Source: Paragorgia papillata (Eukaryota > Cnidaria > Anthozoa > Scleralcyonacea > Coralliidae). From it: a stretch of 64,000 nt of DNA. Under the pieces are notes generated by a model that did not search any database, was not told the origin of the DNA, and saw only the letters and a list, made by a program, of their open reading frames with translations. How positions within the stretch are numbered: position 1 is the stretch's first letter; every line of letters begins with the position of its first letter. Both the position numbers and the translations under genes were made by a program. Positions 23,118-32,680 of this stretch are shown one piece after another. The DNA lies in assembly GCA_035771165.1 (NCBI GenBank), contig JAWNZC010000473.1, positions 3,603,001 through 3,667,000 of the forward strand, given 5' to 3'.

Positions 23118-23322
23118 GTCCAGTAAGGGCCCACCCTCACTGGTCCAGTGTTACTACAGGAGGAAACCGGAGTACCTGGAGGAAACCTGTGGTGTTTGCT
23201 AGAGTCAAACTGGAAGCACTCTTACATGCGGCCAAGGTGCGTTTCTTTTAATCAGATAACTACACCGTGCAGGAATCGAACCGGCTCGCAGACTAACCAC
23301 TGTGCCACCAACACCCCATGTG
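23118..23322 (-). mobile_element. tRNA-derived SINE
   Basis: On the minus strand a tRNA-like head has an A box TGGCACAGTGG (23,297-23,307) and a B box GGTTCGATTCC (23,271-23,282), correctly spaced. The body downstream contains tandem-like GGTTTCCTCCAGGTACTCC and GGTTTCCTCC words (23,159-23,187) of a kind frequent in marine invertebrate SINEs. It is nested in the TA-flanked element. Confidence 0.55.
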
Positions 23323-23520
23323 TTCTATGTGGCAAAATTAATGTAAATGTTTTTGATCTGTCGCAACTAGTCAGCACATTTGATGAAACCCTTCCAAACC
23401 CATCACAAATGTCGTGAAACGTTATAAAATAAACGTGTTAAGAAAAGTAAAGAAAATATGAACTATTAAAGAAAAAACTCGGTTATATATCGTAAATTTC
23501 AATAATAAATATGAAGAGGC

Positions 23521-23625
23521 AGGTTGGCGCAGCGGTAAGCTAAGCAAACTAATGCAAGGTAAGTTAAGCCCGGGAGGTTAGGGTTAGTAGTTGGATGGGT
23601 GACCTATTGGGAAGGTTAAGGCTCA
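23521..23625 (+). ncRNA. 5S rRNA-like sequence, probably a 5S-derived SINE or pseudogene
   Basis: GGTTAGTAGTTGGATGGGTG followed by ACC and TTGGGAA (23,583-23,612) closely follows the internal control region of 5S rRNA. An A-box-like AAGCTAAGC lies at 23,537-23,545, and AAGTTAAGCCCGGG sits between them. The 5' end GGTTGGCGCAGCGGTAAGC is not 5S-like. A full 120-nt 5S gene cannot be drawn. It lies inside a transposable element, so a working rRNA gene is unlikely. Confidence 0.5.
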
Positions 23626-23844
23626 TAAAAAAGCATAAGAAATAGAGGACTGAGGCTACTCGATCGTTACCCCTTAATTTTCACCCCAAATTTCGGAGGA
23701 GAAAATTATCCCGGAATTGCGGGGTAAAAATTGCCCCTTTTTTAAATTGATTGAAATTTCACCCCCCAAAAACGGGGCGTTCTGTGGAAAACATTTTACC
23801 CCCACATTTTGGGGTAATTTTTACCCCCTCAAATTTACAGTGTA

Positions 23845-24082
23845 GATATCTATGAAATGCTAAGAATAGAGACCGACAAATGCACAGTATTAAAACTATG
23901 TGGTTGATTAGATTGGTTTTCTGTTTATGTATTGCTACGATCACTATAAAAATATTGGAAACTTATATAAAGCGTGAAAAAGATTTATGCATGCATGGGA
24001 CTGGTCTGTCTTGTCTAGACGTATATTAAAGTGCAGTTAAATAAGTCACCATCATTATAGTTTAAGTCTTTGAATTTACACA
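23845..24082 (+). repeat. Palindrome arm, block A (inverse arm at 31,911-32,235)
   Basis: Matches block B positions 43,648-43,905, where the inverse arm follows after a loop of only a few tens of bases. Here the two arms are separated by the LINE and its nested insertions. The arm includes GTATTGCTACGATCACTATA and AAAGTGCAGTTAAATAA. Confidence 0.7.
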
Positions 24083-26060
24083 CTTTGAATTTTCAGCACA
24101 CTCGCAGTTTATGGAATATATAGACTCAAATGGAATAATTGCTCAACTACAATCCGGAAATCGGAAATTTCACTCCACTGAGACAGCTCTTCTTTATTGC
24201 ACTGATGAAATTTTAAAGAACATGGATGCGAAAAAAGTATCAGTGATTGTTCTCTTAGATATGTCAAAAGCCTTTGACAGTGTTCGTCACGATTTGATGT
24301 TGTATAAGTTACGTAAAGTAGGTGTAGCTGAGTCTGCGATAGCTTGGTTTGAAAGCTACCTGTCTCAACGTACACAGGTTGTGAGAATACAGGATACTCT
24401 TTCCAAGCCTCTTCCTTTGACGGTGGGTGTACCACAGGGATCCATCTTAGGACCGGTCTTGTTTACACTATATGTAAACGAGCTTTTATCTGTTCCAAAA
24501 CATTGCCAGGCTATGGGTTATGTAGACGATACAAAGACCCTTCTCGCCTTTCCGCCAAGTGACCTTAATGATGCTATATCTGCCCTAAATCAGGATCTGG
24601 ATGAGATATCAAGATGGTGCTGTGCGAATTCGCTCTTAATAATTCCTAGTAAGACAAAGGTCTTAGTTATTGGTGTCCCGCAACTGACCCGCAACTTGTC
24701 GCCAATACCACCGGTTAAATTATTAGGAGAGGTGATCGATCCTGTTCCTGTAGCCAAGGACTTGGGTATCATTACTGACTCAAAGCTTAACTATAATGAG
24801 AATACTAAGAAAATAGTTTCAAATTGTATGTTTAAGTTATCTAGAATCAATCGGATTAAGCATCTACTAGATAAGAAATCAATCCTTCTATTAATGGACA
24901 ATTTTGTGTTTAGCAAGTTATTTTATTGCTCAACTATATGGAGCAATACTTCTAAACAAAACATTAATAAGCTGCAATTGGTACAGAATTTTGGTAGTAG
25001 GATTGTTTTAGGCCTCAAAAAATACGATCATATTTCTGAAGGCTTACGATCACTTAAGGTGGCTCCATACAGTTTCTTGGAAAATGGAAAATACAAGTTT
25101 GAGAGTCCAAAACACGTGATTAAACAATTCGAAAAAAGAATAAAACTAAATGTTATGCATAGTTAAACGGTCTGACAATCAAAAAATGTTACCAAATAAA
25201 TACCAACAGTTGTTGCTATGGCAACAATGACGTTTCAAAATGGCTGCCAATTACCCTTCAAACTAATTTAATTCGGAAAAAACTTTGGTGACCCCAAATT
25301 TTTTTTTCATTAAAGCTTTCCTTGAAGTATGAGTAATCAATAGGCCGATTTAAAAAAAATTCTGTAAATCGAAATTTTTTAAAAATTAACAAACATGATT
25401 TTCCCGGAAAAAATATTATTCGTTCTACAGAATTTTTTTAAAGTCGGCCTATTGATTACTCATACTTCAAGAAAAGTTTTAATGAAAAAAAAATTGGGGG
25501 TCACCAAAGTTTTTTTCGAATTAAATTAGTTTGAAGCCATTGGCAGCCATTGGCATAATTGGCAGCCATTTTGAAACGTCATTGTTACCATAGCAACAAC
25601 TGTTGCTATTTATTTGGTAACAGTTTTTTATTGTCAGACTGTTTAATTATGCATAACATTTAGTTTTATTCTTTTTCCGAATTGTTTATGTACGTGTTTT
25701 GGACTCTCAACTTGTATTTTCCATTTTTCAAGAAACTGTATGGAGCCACCTTAAGTGGCTTAATGTGAAGGATATAAGCTGTTTTTAAATGACGCAGTAA
25801 TGGTTCATAAGTGCCTGTATAGTAGGGTACCTAGTTATCTCTCTGATAAGTTTACGCGGCGCTCTAGTGTGCACAATAGATCGACCAGATATAATAGTGA
25901 TCTTAACTTACCGAAATGTAGGCTCACAACTGGGCAGAGAACGTTTTCTTATAGAGGGCCAAAACTGTATAACAACCTACCTTGTAATATCAAGCAAATA
26001 GAGGACACAAAGACTTTTAGAAGGCTACGAAATTACCTCTGCAATGTAATTCATTGTTAA
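24083..26060 (+). pseudogene. Non-LTR reverse transcriptase (CR1/Jockey group), interrupted
   Basis: Reverse transcriptase motifs occur in order: RKFHSTETALL, VLLDMSKAFDSVRHDLMLYK, GVPQGSILGPVLFTLYVNE and the catalytic YVDD. The endonuclease and N-terminal part are missing (5' truncation). At 25,057, in RSLK, the frame runs into a MITE and stops 36 codons later on MITE sequence. After the MITE (25,755) the expected C-terminus continues (WLNVKD, MVHKCLYSRVPSYLSDKF, RTFSYRGPKLYNNLP). An additional in-frame stop near 25,785 shows decay. Confidence 0.8.
25058..25750. mobile_element. piggyBac-like MITE, 693 bp, TTAA duplication
   Basis: Flanked by TTAA at 25,054-25,057 and 25,751-25,754. The ends GGTGGCTCCATACAGTTTCT and the inverse are part of a palindrome that covers almost the whole element, with arms of about 300 bp. 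Each arm carries a GTTGCYATRGCAAC-type palindrome (25,212-25,225; 25,584-25,597). The interrupted LINE reading frame acts as an independent empty-site proof. Confidence 0.85.
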
Positions 26061-26197
26061 TAGTATACAGTAATTTCAACTTAATTTATTTTTAACTTAA
26101 TTATTTCTATTAGTTAATATTGTATCGGAAGAGCCCTTTTTAGGGAGCTATAATAAATTTGTATGTATGTATGTATGTATGTATGTATGTATGTATG

Positions 26198-26359
26198 TGT
26201 AATACTTCAGACTCTGTGAAGTCACTTTTAGTTTTAATCTTGTCTTTATAACAACAACTCAGACCAAGGACGCTTATCTATCTATCTCAAGGGTCCTATT
26301 ACATCATGAACCAGTCTAGTTAATAGGTAATAGTTAATTAGTCAACTCACGTGCCTACA
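26198..26359 (-). repeat. 3' LTR of the gypsy element
   Basis: 162 bp, starts TGTAATACTTCAGACTC and ends CACGTGCCTACA as read on the plus strand. Identical by eye to the copy at 31,694-31,855. Confidence 0.9.
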
Positions 26360-26436
26360 TCACCCTCTCCTTTGTTTTTGGGTTTTGTTTGTTTAGCTAG
26401 GGTTATAAAACATGAAACCAAATGTAAAGTTCTATT

Positions 26437-27219
26437 TCATCGTTCCATCTTAAGAATAGAATAAAGTCTGTCTTTAAATTGTCTAGCCTTGGCAAGAACA
26501 ATTTCTTTTGCCTTGTGGCCTGAGAAACCCAACGAGTTGACCACCCAATCCCCATAACGGTCTGGAACGTTTCTGATACGTTTCGGTCTTCCTTCGTGAG
26601 ACACCTCCGGATGAGCTGGCACTTCCGGATGAGCTGGCACTTCCGTGGTAGTTGCTGAACTCTGGTGAGGGGATGGTTGTGTTACCACTCCTCTGACACA
26701 TTCGTCTGGGACAAAAGTAATCTCATGTTGGCTTGGCGTTGGGGGTTGGAAAGGTTGATCTTCGACATCATCGTTCTCCCTGGAGTTCTCGCGGTCGCCA
26801 CAGTCTGGAATCTCAGCCCACTGGTCATCTTCGATATTTTCAACATTGTCTTCGGCGTTTTCATTCACTGAGCTAGTCTCGGCTCCCTTTTGCACCGTCT
26901 GATCACTTCCTTTTTTTCGCTGATAAAGTTTCAAGTTGTCATGATGTACCACTTTATTACGCGTTAGTGAATCACCGACTTTACGTATTCGATACGTGAC
27001 TTCTGTAACTTGTTCAATCACAATGTAAGGTCCTTTCCAGTTGCGGTGAAACTTGGCAGCTTCGCCTGGTTTAAGTTGAGGGTTGTAGAGAAAGACTTGA
27101 TCATCAGGTTGGTATAGGGATTCTTTGACATGCTTGTCAAAATGCTCTTTCTGTCTTCTTTGTGCTGTATTCAAGTGTTCTCTTACATCTCGAAAGGAGG
27201 AAATCAGCTGATCCTTCAA
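26437..27219 (-). pseudogene. Gypsy integrase C-terminal part, out of frame with pol
   Basis: 260 residues in the phase next to pol. It begins LKDQLISSFRDVREHLNTAQ, the normal continuation of gypsy integrase, includes the GPY-like segment RNWKGPYIVIEQVTEVTYRI (about 61-82), and ends in an acidic, proline-rich tail with a 7-residue duplication (EVPAHPEVPAHPEV). A one-base difference in the AATTAAC run near 27,222 separates it from pol. It starts with TTG, not ATG, so it is a fragment of pol and not a separate gene. Confidence 0.8.
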
Positions 27220-27220
27220 G

Positions 27221-30200
27221 TTAATTGGTCACGTATTCACCATAACTACACGACGTTGGTGGCGATTCGCCGATCATAACATCCAATGGTAGTCGACTTT
27301 CGCGACCAAACATGAGGGAGTACGGAGTGTATCCAGTTGAGGCATGAATACTACTTCGATACGCCATCATACAACCGGCTAGGTGCTTGTCCCAAGTCTC
27401 TGGATCCTCTTCTATTCTCGATCTCAAAAGGCTCTTAACCGTCTTGTTAAGGTTCTCCACTTGCCCATTTCCCGAGGGATGATAAGCCGTCGTTCTTGTC
27501 TTCTTTATCTGCAGCAAGTCGCACATCTCCCGAAACAATCCTGATTCAAAGTTGCGGCCTTGATCCGCGTGGATGCTGTCTGGTGCGCCATACCTCATTA
27601 CCCAGTTATCCACTAGGGCTCTTGCACACGTAGTAGCCTTTTGATTTGAAAGAGGATAGGCCTCTGCCCACTTTGTGAAGGAACACTGAACGGTTAAGAT
27701 GTACTTGTTCCCACGTTTACTTCTTGGTAGAGGGCCGATGATGTCAATATGTAGCCTTTGCATTGGGTACCCAGAGGCGATAGACTGAAGAGGAGCTCTC
27801 GGCTTCTTTCCAGGAGACTTACATGCTCCACAAGTTAAACAAGCAGAACAGTAGTCATGACAGATACCAGCCAAACCAGGTCGCCAAAATCGAGCTTGCA
27901 TTTTCTTCAATGTCTTGAACTGTCCCAGATGGCCTCCCTCCAGTCCATCGTGCACTCGCTTTAGTGCAGGCTTAATCAGCGACTCGGGAAGAATTAATCG
28001 GGATGTAAACCGCTTGTTTCCGCCATATGGCAAAATGGATAAGACACCGTCTTTCAATCGCAAGAGCTCAAACTGCGCCCATATTGCTCTGGAAAAGTAA
28101 CTCATACTTCGCATTTCCTTTGGTGAAGGTTTCGAGTTGTCTTCTTCCAATCTTTTTAAAACACAGGTGATATCAGGGTCAGCATGTTGAGCTTCAGCTA
28201 TTTCTTGAGGTGACCACCAAACATCAGCCGTCGACGTTTCTTTCACTTGCTTTTTCTTGGTCAAGATGTTCACGGTTTCTGTATTACTGCAGGAGGGGCA
28301 TTCACCGTGGGGACGTCGTGGTCTCCTTGATAGTGCGTCTGCATTGGTGTGAAGTCTTCCTGGTCGATGGTTGATCTCAAAGTCGTACTCCTGGAGCCTC
28401 TCTAACCACCTTGCCACCTGGCCTTGAGGTTCTTTAAACGACATAAGCCACTGTAATGCTCGATGATCTGTTCGAACCAGAAACTTACGTCCAAGAAGGT
28501 AGTACCGGAAGTGGTCGATGAACTCGACAAGTGCCAACATCTCCAGGCGAGTAACACAATAATTTCTCTCAGGTGGTTGGAGGGATCGACTGCCATAAGC
28601 GATGACACGCTCTGTTCCATCTGCTTGCCGCTGTGATAGCACAGCACCAATACCTTGTGCCGTACTTGCATCCGTATCTAAGATAAACTGACCACTGTCA
28701 GGATCAAAGTTCGGGTAAGCAAGGATTGGTGAGCTGACAAGACACTGCTTAAGGTCGTTAAATGCATTATCCTGTTCATCACTCCACTTAAACACAGCAT
28801 TCTTCTTGGTCAACCGGAGAAGGGGTTCTGCTTTCTTTGAGAACTCAGGAACAAACCGTCTGTAGTATGAAGCTAAACCGATGAAGCTTCTAACTTCAGT
28901 AACATTGGTTGGTTTCGGCCACTCTTGGACTGCTTTCGTTTTATCAGGATCAGTCTGGATACCGTCAGGCGATACGATGTGACCAAGAAATTTAACACAG
29001 CGTTGCAAGAAGGAACATTTCTTTGGCTTCAACTTCAAATTGGCCGCCCTCAGCCTTTCGAAGACGGATTGGAGACGTATCAAGTGATCTTCATACGAGT
29101 TAGACCAGATGATTATATCATCTAAATATACCAGACAATCCTTCCATGTCAGACCTTGGAGAACCAAGTTCATAAGCCTTTGAAATGTCCCAGGCGCATT
29201 TGTCAAACCAAATGGCATACAAGTCCACTGGAACTGTCCTTGGTGTGTTACGAATGCTGTTTTTGGTCGATCTGCTTTCTTTACCGGCACCTGCCAATAC
29301 CCGGACACCATGTCTAGACAAGAAAACCACTGAGCACCACCCAAGGATTCTAGAATGTCATCGGATCGTGGTAGAGGTTGGGCGTCTTTCACAGTAACAG
29401 CATTCAGTTGACGATAATCAATACAAAGACGATAACTTCCATCATTTTTCCTGGCCAATACCACGGGGCTGCTCCATGGACTATTCGATGGTTCGATCCT
29501 TTCCTGCTCGAGTAACTCATTTACTTGTTTGTCCACTTCCTCTCTTTTAAATGGCGGAAGTCGACGTGGTGCTTGCTTGATAGGCGTGGCTGCTTGGGTG
29601 TCAATTCCATGCTCGATCAGGTTTGTCTTTCCAAGGTCGCCATTCTTCAGCACGAACAAGTCTGCATTGTGATTCAGTAGTTTGTGAAAACACCCCTTCT
29701 GTTCTTTTGTTAGACGTGAATAATCAGCATGAACTTCAGTTTTCCAGTCTGGTGATTGACCATGTTGAGATGTATCCAGTGATTGACCATCTTGAGAAGT
29801 ACTGTCATTTCTCGGAGGAGTCGGCTGTTGACATGCACTTCCATCACTGGTTTCAAACAAGTTCACTGCTCCACAATCTCTGTGAAGAGGACGGAATCGT
29901 GCAATGGTTTGTCCAGGCTTAACAGTAACAGATTTTTCAGTAATATTCGCTAGACGTACACACGTTTTACCATCTCTTGGTAGAACAAGTCCTCGAGCCA
30001 CCAGTACACCGTCTAAGGTATTTCTCTGACCGCATACAGCTTCAGTTATTCCAGGAGAACCAAAGTTTTTGTCATATCCACGTTCCAGTTCAGCACTAGC
30101 CATGATTTCCATTCCGGGGGTAAGCGTAACTTTTTCCCTGGCAACGATTCGACAAACTCTTGGTGGTGACTTGTGATAATGAATTGGGATTTCCTCTTCA

Positions 30201-30733
30201 CGAAAAACTAAAGTGCCCACATCATAACGGATTTGACATGCATTGTCTTTGAAGAAATCGCAGCCCAAGATAGCACACTGTGAAATATCCTTCACAACCA
30301 AAACCGGAAGTTGAAATCGCAAGTTCCCAAGACGTAAGTTGATACTGATCCTTCCTTGAACGTTCAAATGTTCTCCATTAGCCGCTTCCAGAGTCGCGTC
30401 CACGTTTTCTAGTTTCTCTGGGTGATAGTGTCCACTTTTTTTCCATGTGTTTTCACTGATCACACTTGTCGTTGCACCTGTGTCGAGAAGAATAGATGTA
30501 GGTCGATTGTTGATGTGACCGGAAACGTAAATTCCATTGCCACTTAAAGTATAAAGACTCTGTTTGTTTCGATCGATTTCGTCCTTGTTTGCTGAATTTC
30601 CGTGTTGTTTAGGGGCTACATGGGTCACTTGTACAGGGACTGGCTGCCCCTTGACAGCCCCTGTGAGTCGTTTCCCTGAGCCTTTTCTGGACAGTCTCTG
30701 GCATAGTGGCCATAGCGTCGACAGGAAAAACAT
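27221..30733 (-). CDS. pol: Gypsy Pol polyprotein: protease, RT, RNase H, integrase
   Basis: 1170 residues. Order: aspartic protease (LLDTGATTSVI, Asp at about 84), reverse transcriptase (CIDYRQLNAVTV, FSCLDMVSGYWQV, WTCMPFGLTNAPGTFQRLM, catalytic YLDDIIIW), RNase H (ILDTDASTAQGIGAVLSQ, YCVTRLEMLALV, RTDHRALQWL), and integrase with an HHCC zinc site (HDGLEGGH ... CSACLTC) and DDE core (LHIDIIGP, SIHADQGRNF, GNGQVENLNK). It overlaps gag by 109 bp and lies in the -1 phase relative to it, so expression by -1 frameshifting is likely. It stops early at TAA just after YGEYVTN because of a one-base frame break; otherwise catalytic residues are intact. Confidence 0.93.
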   Translation of the reverse strand: MFFLSTLWPLCQRLSRKGSGKRLTGAVKGQPVPVQVTHVAPKQHGNSANKDEIDRNKQSLYTLSGNGIYVSGHINNRPTSILLDTGATTSVISENTWKKSGHYHPEKLENVDATLEAANGEHLNVQGRISINLRLGNLRFQLPVLVVKDISQCAILGCDFFKDNACQIRYDVGTLVFREEEIPIHYHKSPPRVCRIVAREKVTLTPGMEIMASAELERGYDKNFGSPGITEAVCGQRNTLDGVLVARGLVLPRDGKTCVRLANITEKSVTVKPGQTIARFRPLHRDCGAVNLFETSDGSACQQPTPPRNDSTSQDGQSLDTSQHGQSPDWKTEVHADYSRLTKEQKGCFHKLLNHNADLFVLKNGDLGKTNLIEHGIDTQAATPIKQAPRRLPPFKREEVDKQVNELLEQERIEPSNSPWSSPVVLARKNDGSYRLCIDYRQLNAVTVKDAQPLPRSDDILESLGGAQWFSCLDMVSGYWQVPVKKADRPKTAFVTHQGQFQWTCMPFGLTNAPGTFQRLMNLVLQGLTWKDCLVYLDDIIIWSNSYEDHLIRLQSVFERLRAANLKLKPKKCSFLQRCVKFLGHIVSPDGIQTDPDKTKAVQEWPKPTNVTEVRSFIGLASYYRRFVPEFSKKAEPLLRLTKKNAVFKWSDEQDNAFNDLKQCLVSSPILAYPNFDPDSGQFILDTDASTAQGIGAVLSQRQADGTERVIAYGSRSLQPPERNYCVTRLEMLALVEFIDHFRYYLLGRKFLVRTDHRALQWLMSFKEPQGQVARWLERLQEYDFEINHRPGRLHTNADALSRRPRRPHGECPSCSNTETVNILTKKKQVKETSTADVWWSPQEIAEAQHADPDITCVLKRLEEDNSKPSPKEMRSMSYFSRAIWAQFELLRLKDGVLSILPYGGNKRFTSRLILPESLIKPALKRVHDGLEGGHLGQFKTLKKMQARFWRPGLAGICHDYCSACLTCGACKSPGKKPRAPLQSIASGYPMQRLHIDIIGPLPRSKRGNKYILTVQCSFTKWAEAYPLSNQKATTCARALVDNWVMRYGAPDSIHADQGRNFESGLFREMCDLLQIKKTRTTAYHPSGNGQVENLNKTVKSLLRSRIEEDPETWDKHLAGCMMAYRSSIHASTGYTPYSLMFGRESRLPLDVMIGESPPTSCSYGEYVTN

Positions 30734-31644
30734 TTCACTTTGCTAAGATCACGCCCTCTCTCTGAACGTTGAGCGCTGTTATTTTGACTTACTTGATTTT
30801 CTAATGTTTCCAATCTCATATTGATTTTTAACATCAGTTGCTTAAGCTCGTCTACGTTGACGTCGGACTCCTTTTCACTTACTTGGTTAAGAGATCCCTT
30901 GCTCTGACTTGGTTTGAAACTCCCATTTCGCGAGGCCATTCGAGCGCTTTCGAGTTGACGTACTAGTCGTACTGCTTCGGGAAGGGTTTTCGGTTGTTTG
31001 ACAAATAACTGTTCTCTTATTCCTTCACCGCAGCGAACACCGTCCAAGAAACAATCTTTAGCCATCTCATCTTTAAAGGAGTAATCGACACTGGGGTAAG
31101 CATTTTCCGCTAAGTCAATCAAATTATCTGCGTACGTTTCCGCATCTTCGTTGGGTTTTTGACATCGGTTTCTCAACAACAATTTATAATCACTGGTCGT
31201 CTTCCCGGTGTCGAACCTCGTCTTGAGAGCATCAATGAAGTCCTTGTAACTGGAGCTGTCAGGCAGTCGAAGGAGTTGTACGGCGCGATATGCTTGTTGG
31301 TCCAGAGAATTCATCAAGAACGCTCGTCGCTTATCGGCGGGAATATTTACCAAAGCGCCATATTCAGAAAATTGAGCTAACCACGTTTTAAAGTTCTGTC
31401 CTATGGAGTATGGTCTCGGCGGTCGTACCATAGTTCGACGCAGCGAGTCAACGGAGTCGTGTTCTTGTTTCGACACAGACTGACGAAAAGCCTCAGTCAT
31501 GGCATTTACCAAATCTCCCATCGCCGGGTTCGGGCTTTGTTGTGTTACAGACGAAGTCGAGCTTGACTGCACAGATGACGGCAGGCTTGCCGTCCCCTCG
31601 TAAATTTCACCAATCTCGTCGCTAATCGAGACTTCCTCAGCCAT
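30625..31644 (-). CDS. gag: Gypsy Gag with CCHC zinc knuckle
   Basis: 339 residues. The central part (PPRPYSIGQNFKTWLAQF ... RAVQLLRLPDSSSYKDFIDA ... CQKPNEDAETYADNLIDLAE) is the retrotransposon gag capsid fold. A single CCHC knuckle CFSCRRYGHYARDC lies at about 305-318. It forms the particle and binds the genomic RNA. The ATG is about 50 bp inside the 5' LTR and primer site. No internal stop. Confidence 0.9.
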   Translation of the reverse strand: MAEEVSISDEIGEIYEGTASLPSSVQSSSTSSVTQQSPNPAMGDLVNAMTEAFRQSVSKQEHDSVDSLRRTMVRPPRPYSIGQNFKTWLAQFSEYGALVNIPADKRRAFLMNSLDQQAYRAVQLLRLPDSSSYKDFIDALKTRFDTGKTTSDYKLLLRNRCQKPNEDAETYADNLIDLAENAYPSVDYSFKDEMAKDCFLDGVRCGEGIREQLFVKQPKTLPEAVRLVRQLESARMASRNGSFKPSQSKGSLNQVSEKESDVNVDELKQLMLKINMRLETLENQVSQNNSAQRSERGRDLSKVKCFSCRRYGHYARDCPEKAQGNDSQGLSRGSQSLYK

Positions 31645-31693
31645 ATCACTTTACTGAAATACTTGCTGGTTCTTTATTACCGCTGCCACCAGT

Positions 31694-31854
31694 TGTAATA
31701 CTTCAGACTCTGTGAAGTCACTTTTAGTTTTAATCTTGTCTTTATAACAACAACTCAGACCAAGGACGCTTATCTATCTATCTCAAGGGTCCTATTACAT
31801 CATGAACCAGTCTAGTTAATAGGTAATAGTTAATTAGTCAACTCACGTGCCTAC

Positions 31855-31855
<1 letters not shown>
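31694..31855 (-). repeat. 5' LTR of the gypsy element
   Basis: 162 bp, identical by eye to the left LTR. It abuts the resumed (TATG)n tail of the host LINE. Confidence 0.9.
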
Positions 31856-31885
<30 letters not shown>

Positions 31886-31910
31886 TGTATGTGTGTATGT
31901 ATGTATGTAA

Positions 31911-32235
31911 GTCAAGCATAAACAGAAAACCAATCTTTCTTTAATATTACGAGTAAAACCACATAGTTTTAATACTGTGTATTTGTCAGTCTCTATTCTT
32001 AGCATTTTGATAGATATCTAACATAAAGAGGTTTGGAGTATTATGTAACTCTACACCGCTTTACTATTTTTATCATCCAATCACAGGTCGGAGCCACACG
32101 TGCGATGTTGTCTTCCGCCATTTTGAATCTAATTATTTCTTTAATTTCGCGCATGCGCAAAGATTTTTCCCACCTGTCGGTGAGACAGCAGAAACACAAC
32201 AAGCTCTCAACCAAGTTTGGTACCACCATTTGCGT
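31911..32235 (-). repeat. Inverse palindrome arm, block A
   Basis: Reverse of 23,845-24,000 and of sequence near 21,790-21,877 (GTAAAGCGGTGTAGAGTTAC, CACGTGTGGC). The same arrangement recurs in block B at 43,945-44,200. It shows that the LINE and gypsy elements sit in the centre of an older palindrome. Confidence 0.7.
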
Positions 32236-32680
32236 TCAAGAGTTTAGCGTTTAGCGAATAACTAGTTGTTTTCGAGTTTTGAAACAAACGTTGCCGAATG
32301 ACAACTATACGTTTGACAGATCAAATCAATGACGAATAGAGCATGTAACTTTGCGTTGTTATTGCTTCCGTTTCAAGTTTCAACGTTGTGTTGATATTTT
32401 GTCACGGGTCACGGCAAGCATGGGATACAAAATAAATGCGTTCGGCAGCTCTACCCTTATCAAACAATCTGCGTTCCCTAATCATTCCAATGCTCACAAC
32501 TTAAGCCAAAGACAAGTTATTCCAAGCAAGCGCTGCCGTGTGAAAAGAACGACGACAAGTATTCACAATGGAAAATTACACCCCCTATTCGTCATTGATT
32601 TGATCTGTCAAACGTATAGTTGTCATTGGACAGCGTTTGTTTCAAAACTCGTTTTGGGGGAAGATTTTACAGAATCCTAA
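32236..32680. mobile_element. Palindromic MITE, copy 1 (copy 2 at 44,290-44,780)
   Basis: Inverted ends of about 65 bp: CAATGACAACTATACGTTTG and GACAGATCAAATCAATGACG with their inverse at 32,588-32,655. The second copy keeps longer arms reaching GTTCAAGCGTTTAGCGAATA. The unique middle (GGGTCACGGCAAGCATGGGA...) is nearly identical between the two copies. The short open frame in it (about 100 residues) has no recognisable domain. Confidence 0.6.

Larger units (their letters stand above)
21880..23842. mobile_element. TA-flanked element, 1963 bp, with GGGGTAA-rich ends
   Basis: The ends CACTGTAAATT...AATTTACAGTG are flanked by TA at 21,878-21,879 and 23,843-23,844. Blocks B and C (near 43,650 and 63,870) show the empty site TTATATTAGATATC, so a 2-bp TA duplication is supported. 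Both ends carry dense GGGGTAA-type words (21,893-22,250 and 23,665-23,835) in inverse orientation. The interior holds a SINE and a 5S-like segment. No transposase is seen, so superfamily assignment (TA-duplicating type) stays open. Confidence 0.75.
26198..31855 (-). mobile_element. Ty3/gypsy LTR retrotransposon, near-complete
   Basis: 5658 bp on the minus strand with two 162-bp LTRs that look identical, TG...CA ends, a primer-binding-site candidate TGGTGGCAGCGG two bases inside the 5' LTR (right side), and a polypurine tract AAAGGAGAGGGTGA next to the 3' LTR (left side). The target is the (GTAT)n tail of a LINE; a 4-bp TATG duplication fits, but the microsatellite makes this uncertain. Gag and pol are present, with one frame break near the end of integrase. 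Confidence 0.92.
24083..31910 (+). mobile_element. 5'-truncated LINE with nested MITE and Ty3/gypsy insertions
   Basis: LINE sequence covers 24,083-25,057, 25,751-26,197 and 31,856-31,910. It is inserted in the loop of the block A palindrome. Its 3' end has AATAAATTTG followed by a (GTAT)n tail. A TTAA-flanked MITE interrupts the coding region, and a gypsy element sits within the (GTAT)n tail. Without these the LINE would be about 1.5 kb. Confidence 0.75.

Noticed and set aside
25058..25166. Conserved C-terminus of the LINE protein
   Set aside because: These 36 codons are the inverted-repeat arm of a TTAA-flanked MITE; the real C-terminus resumes at 25,755.
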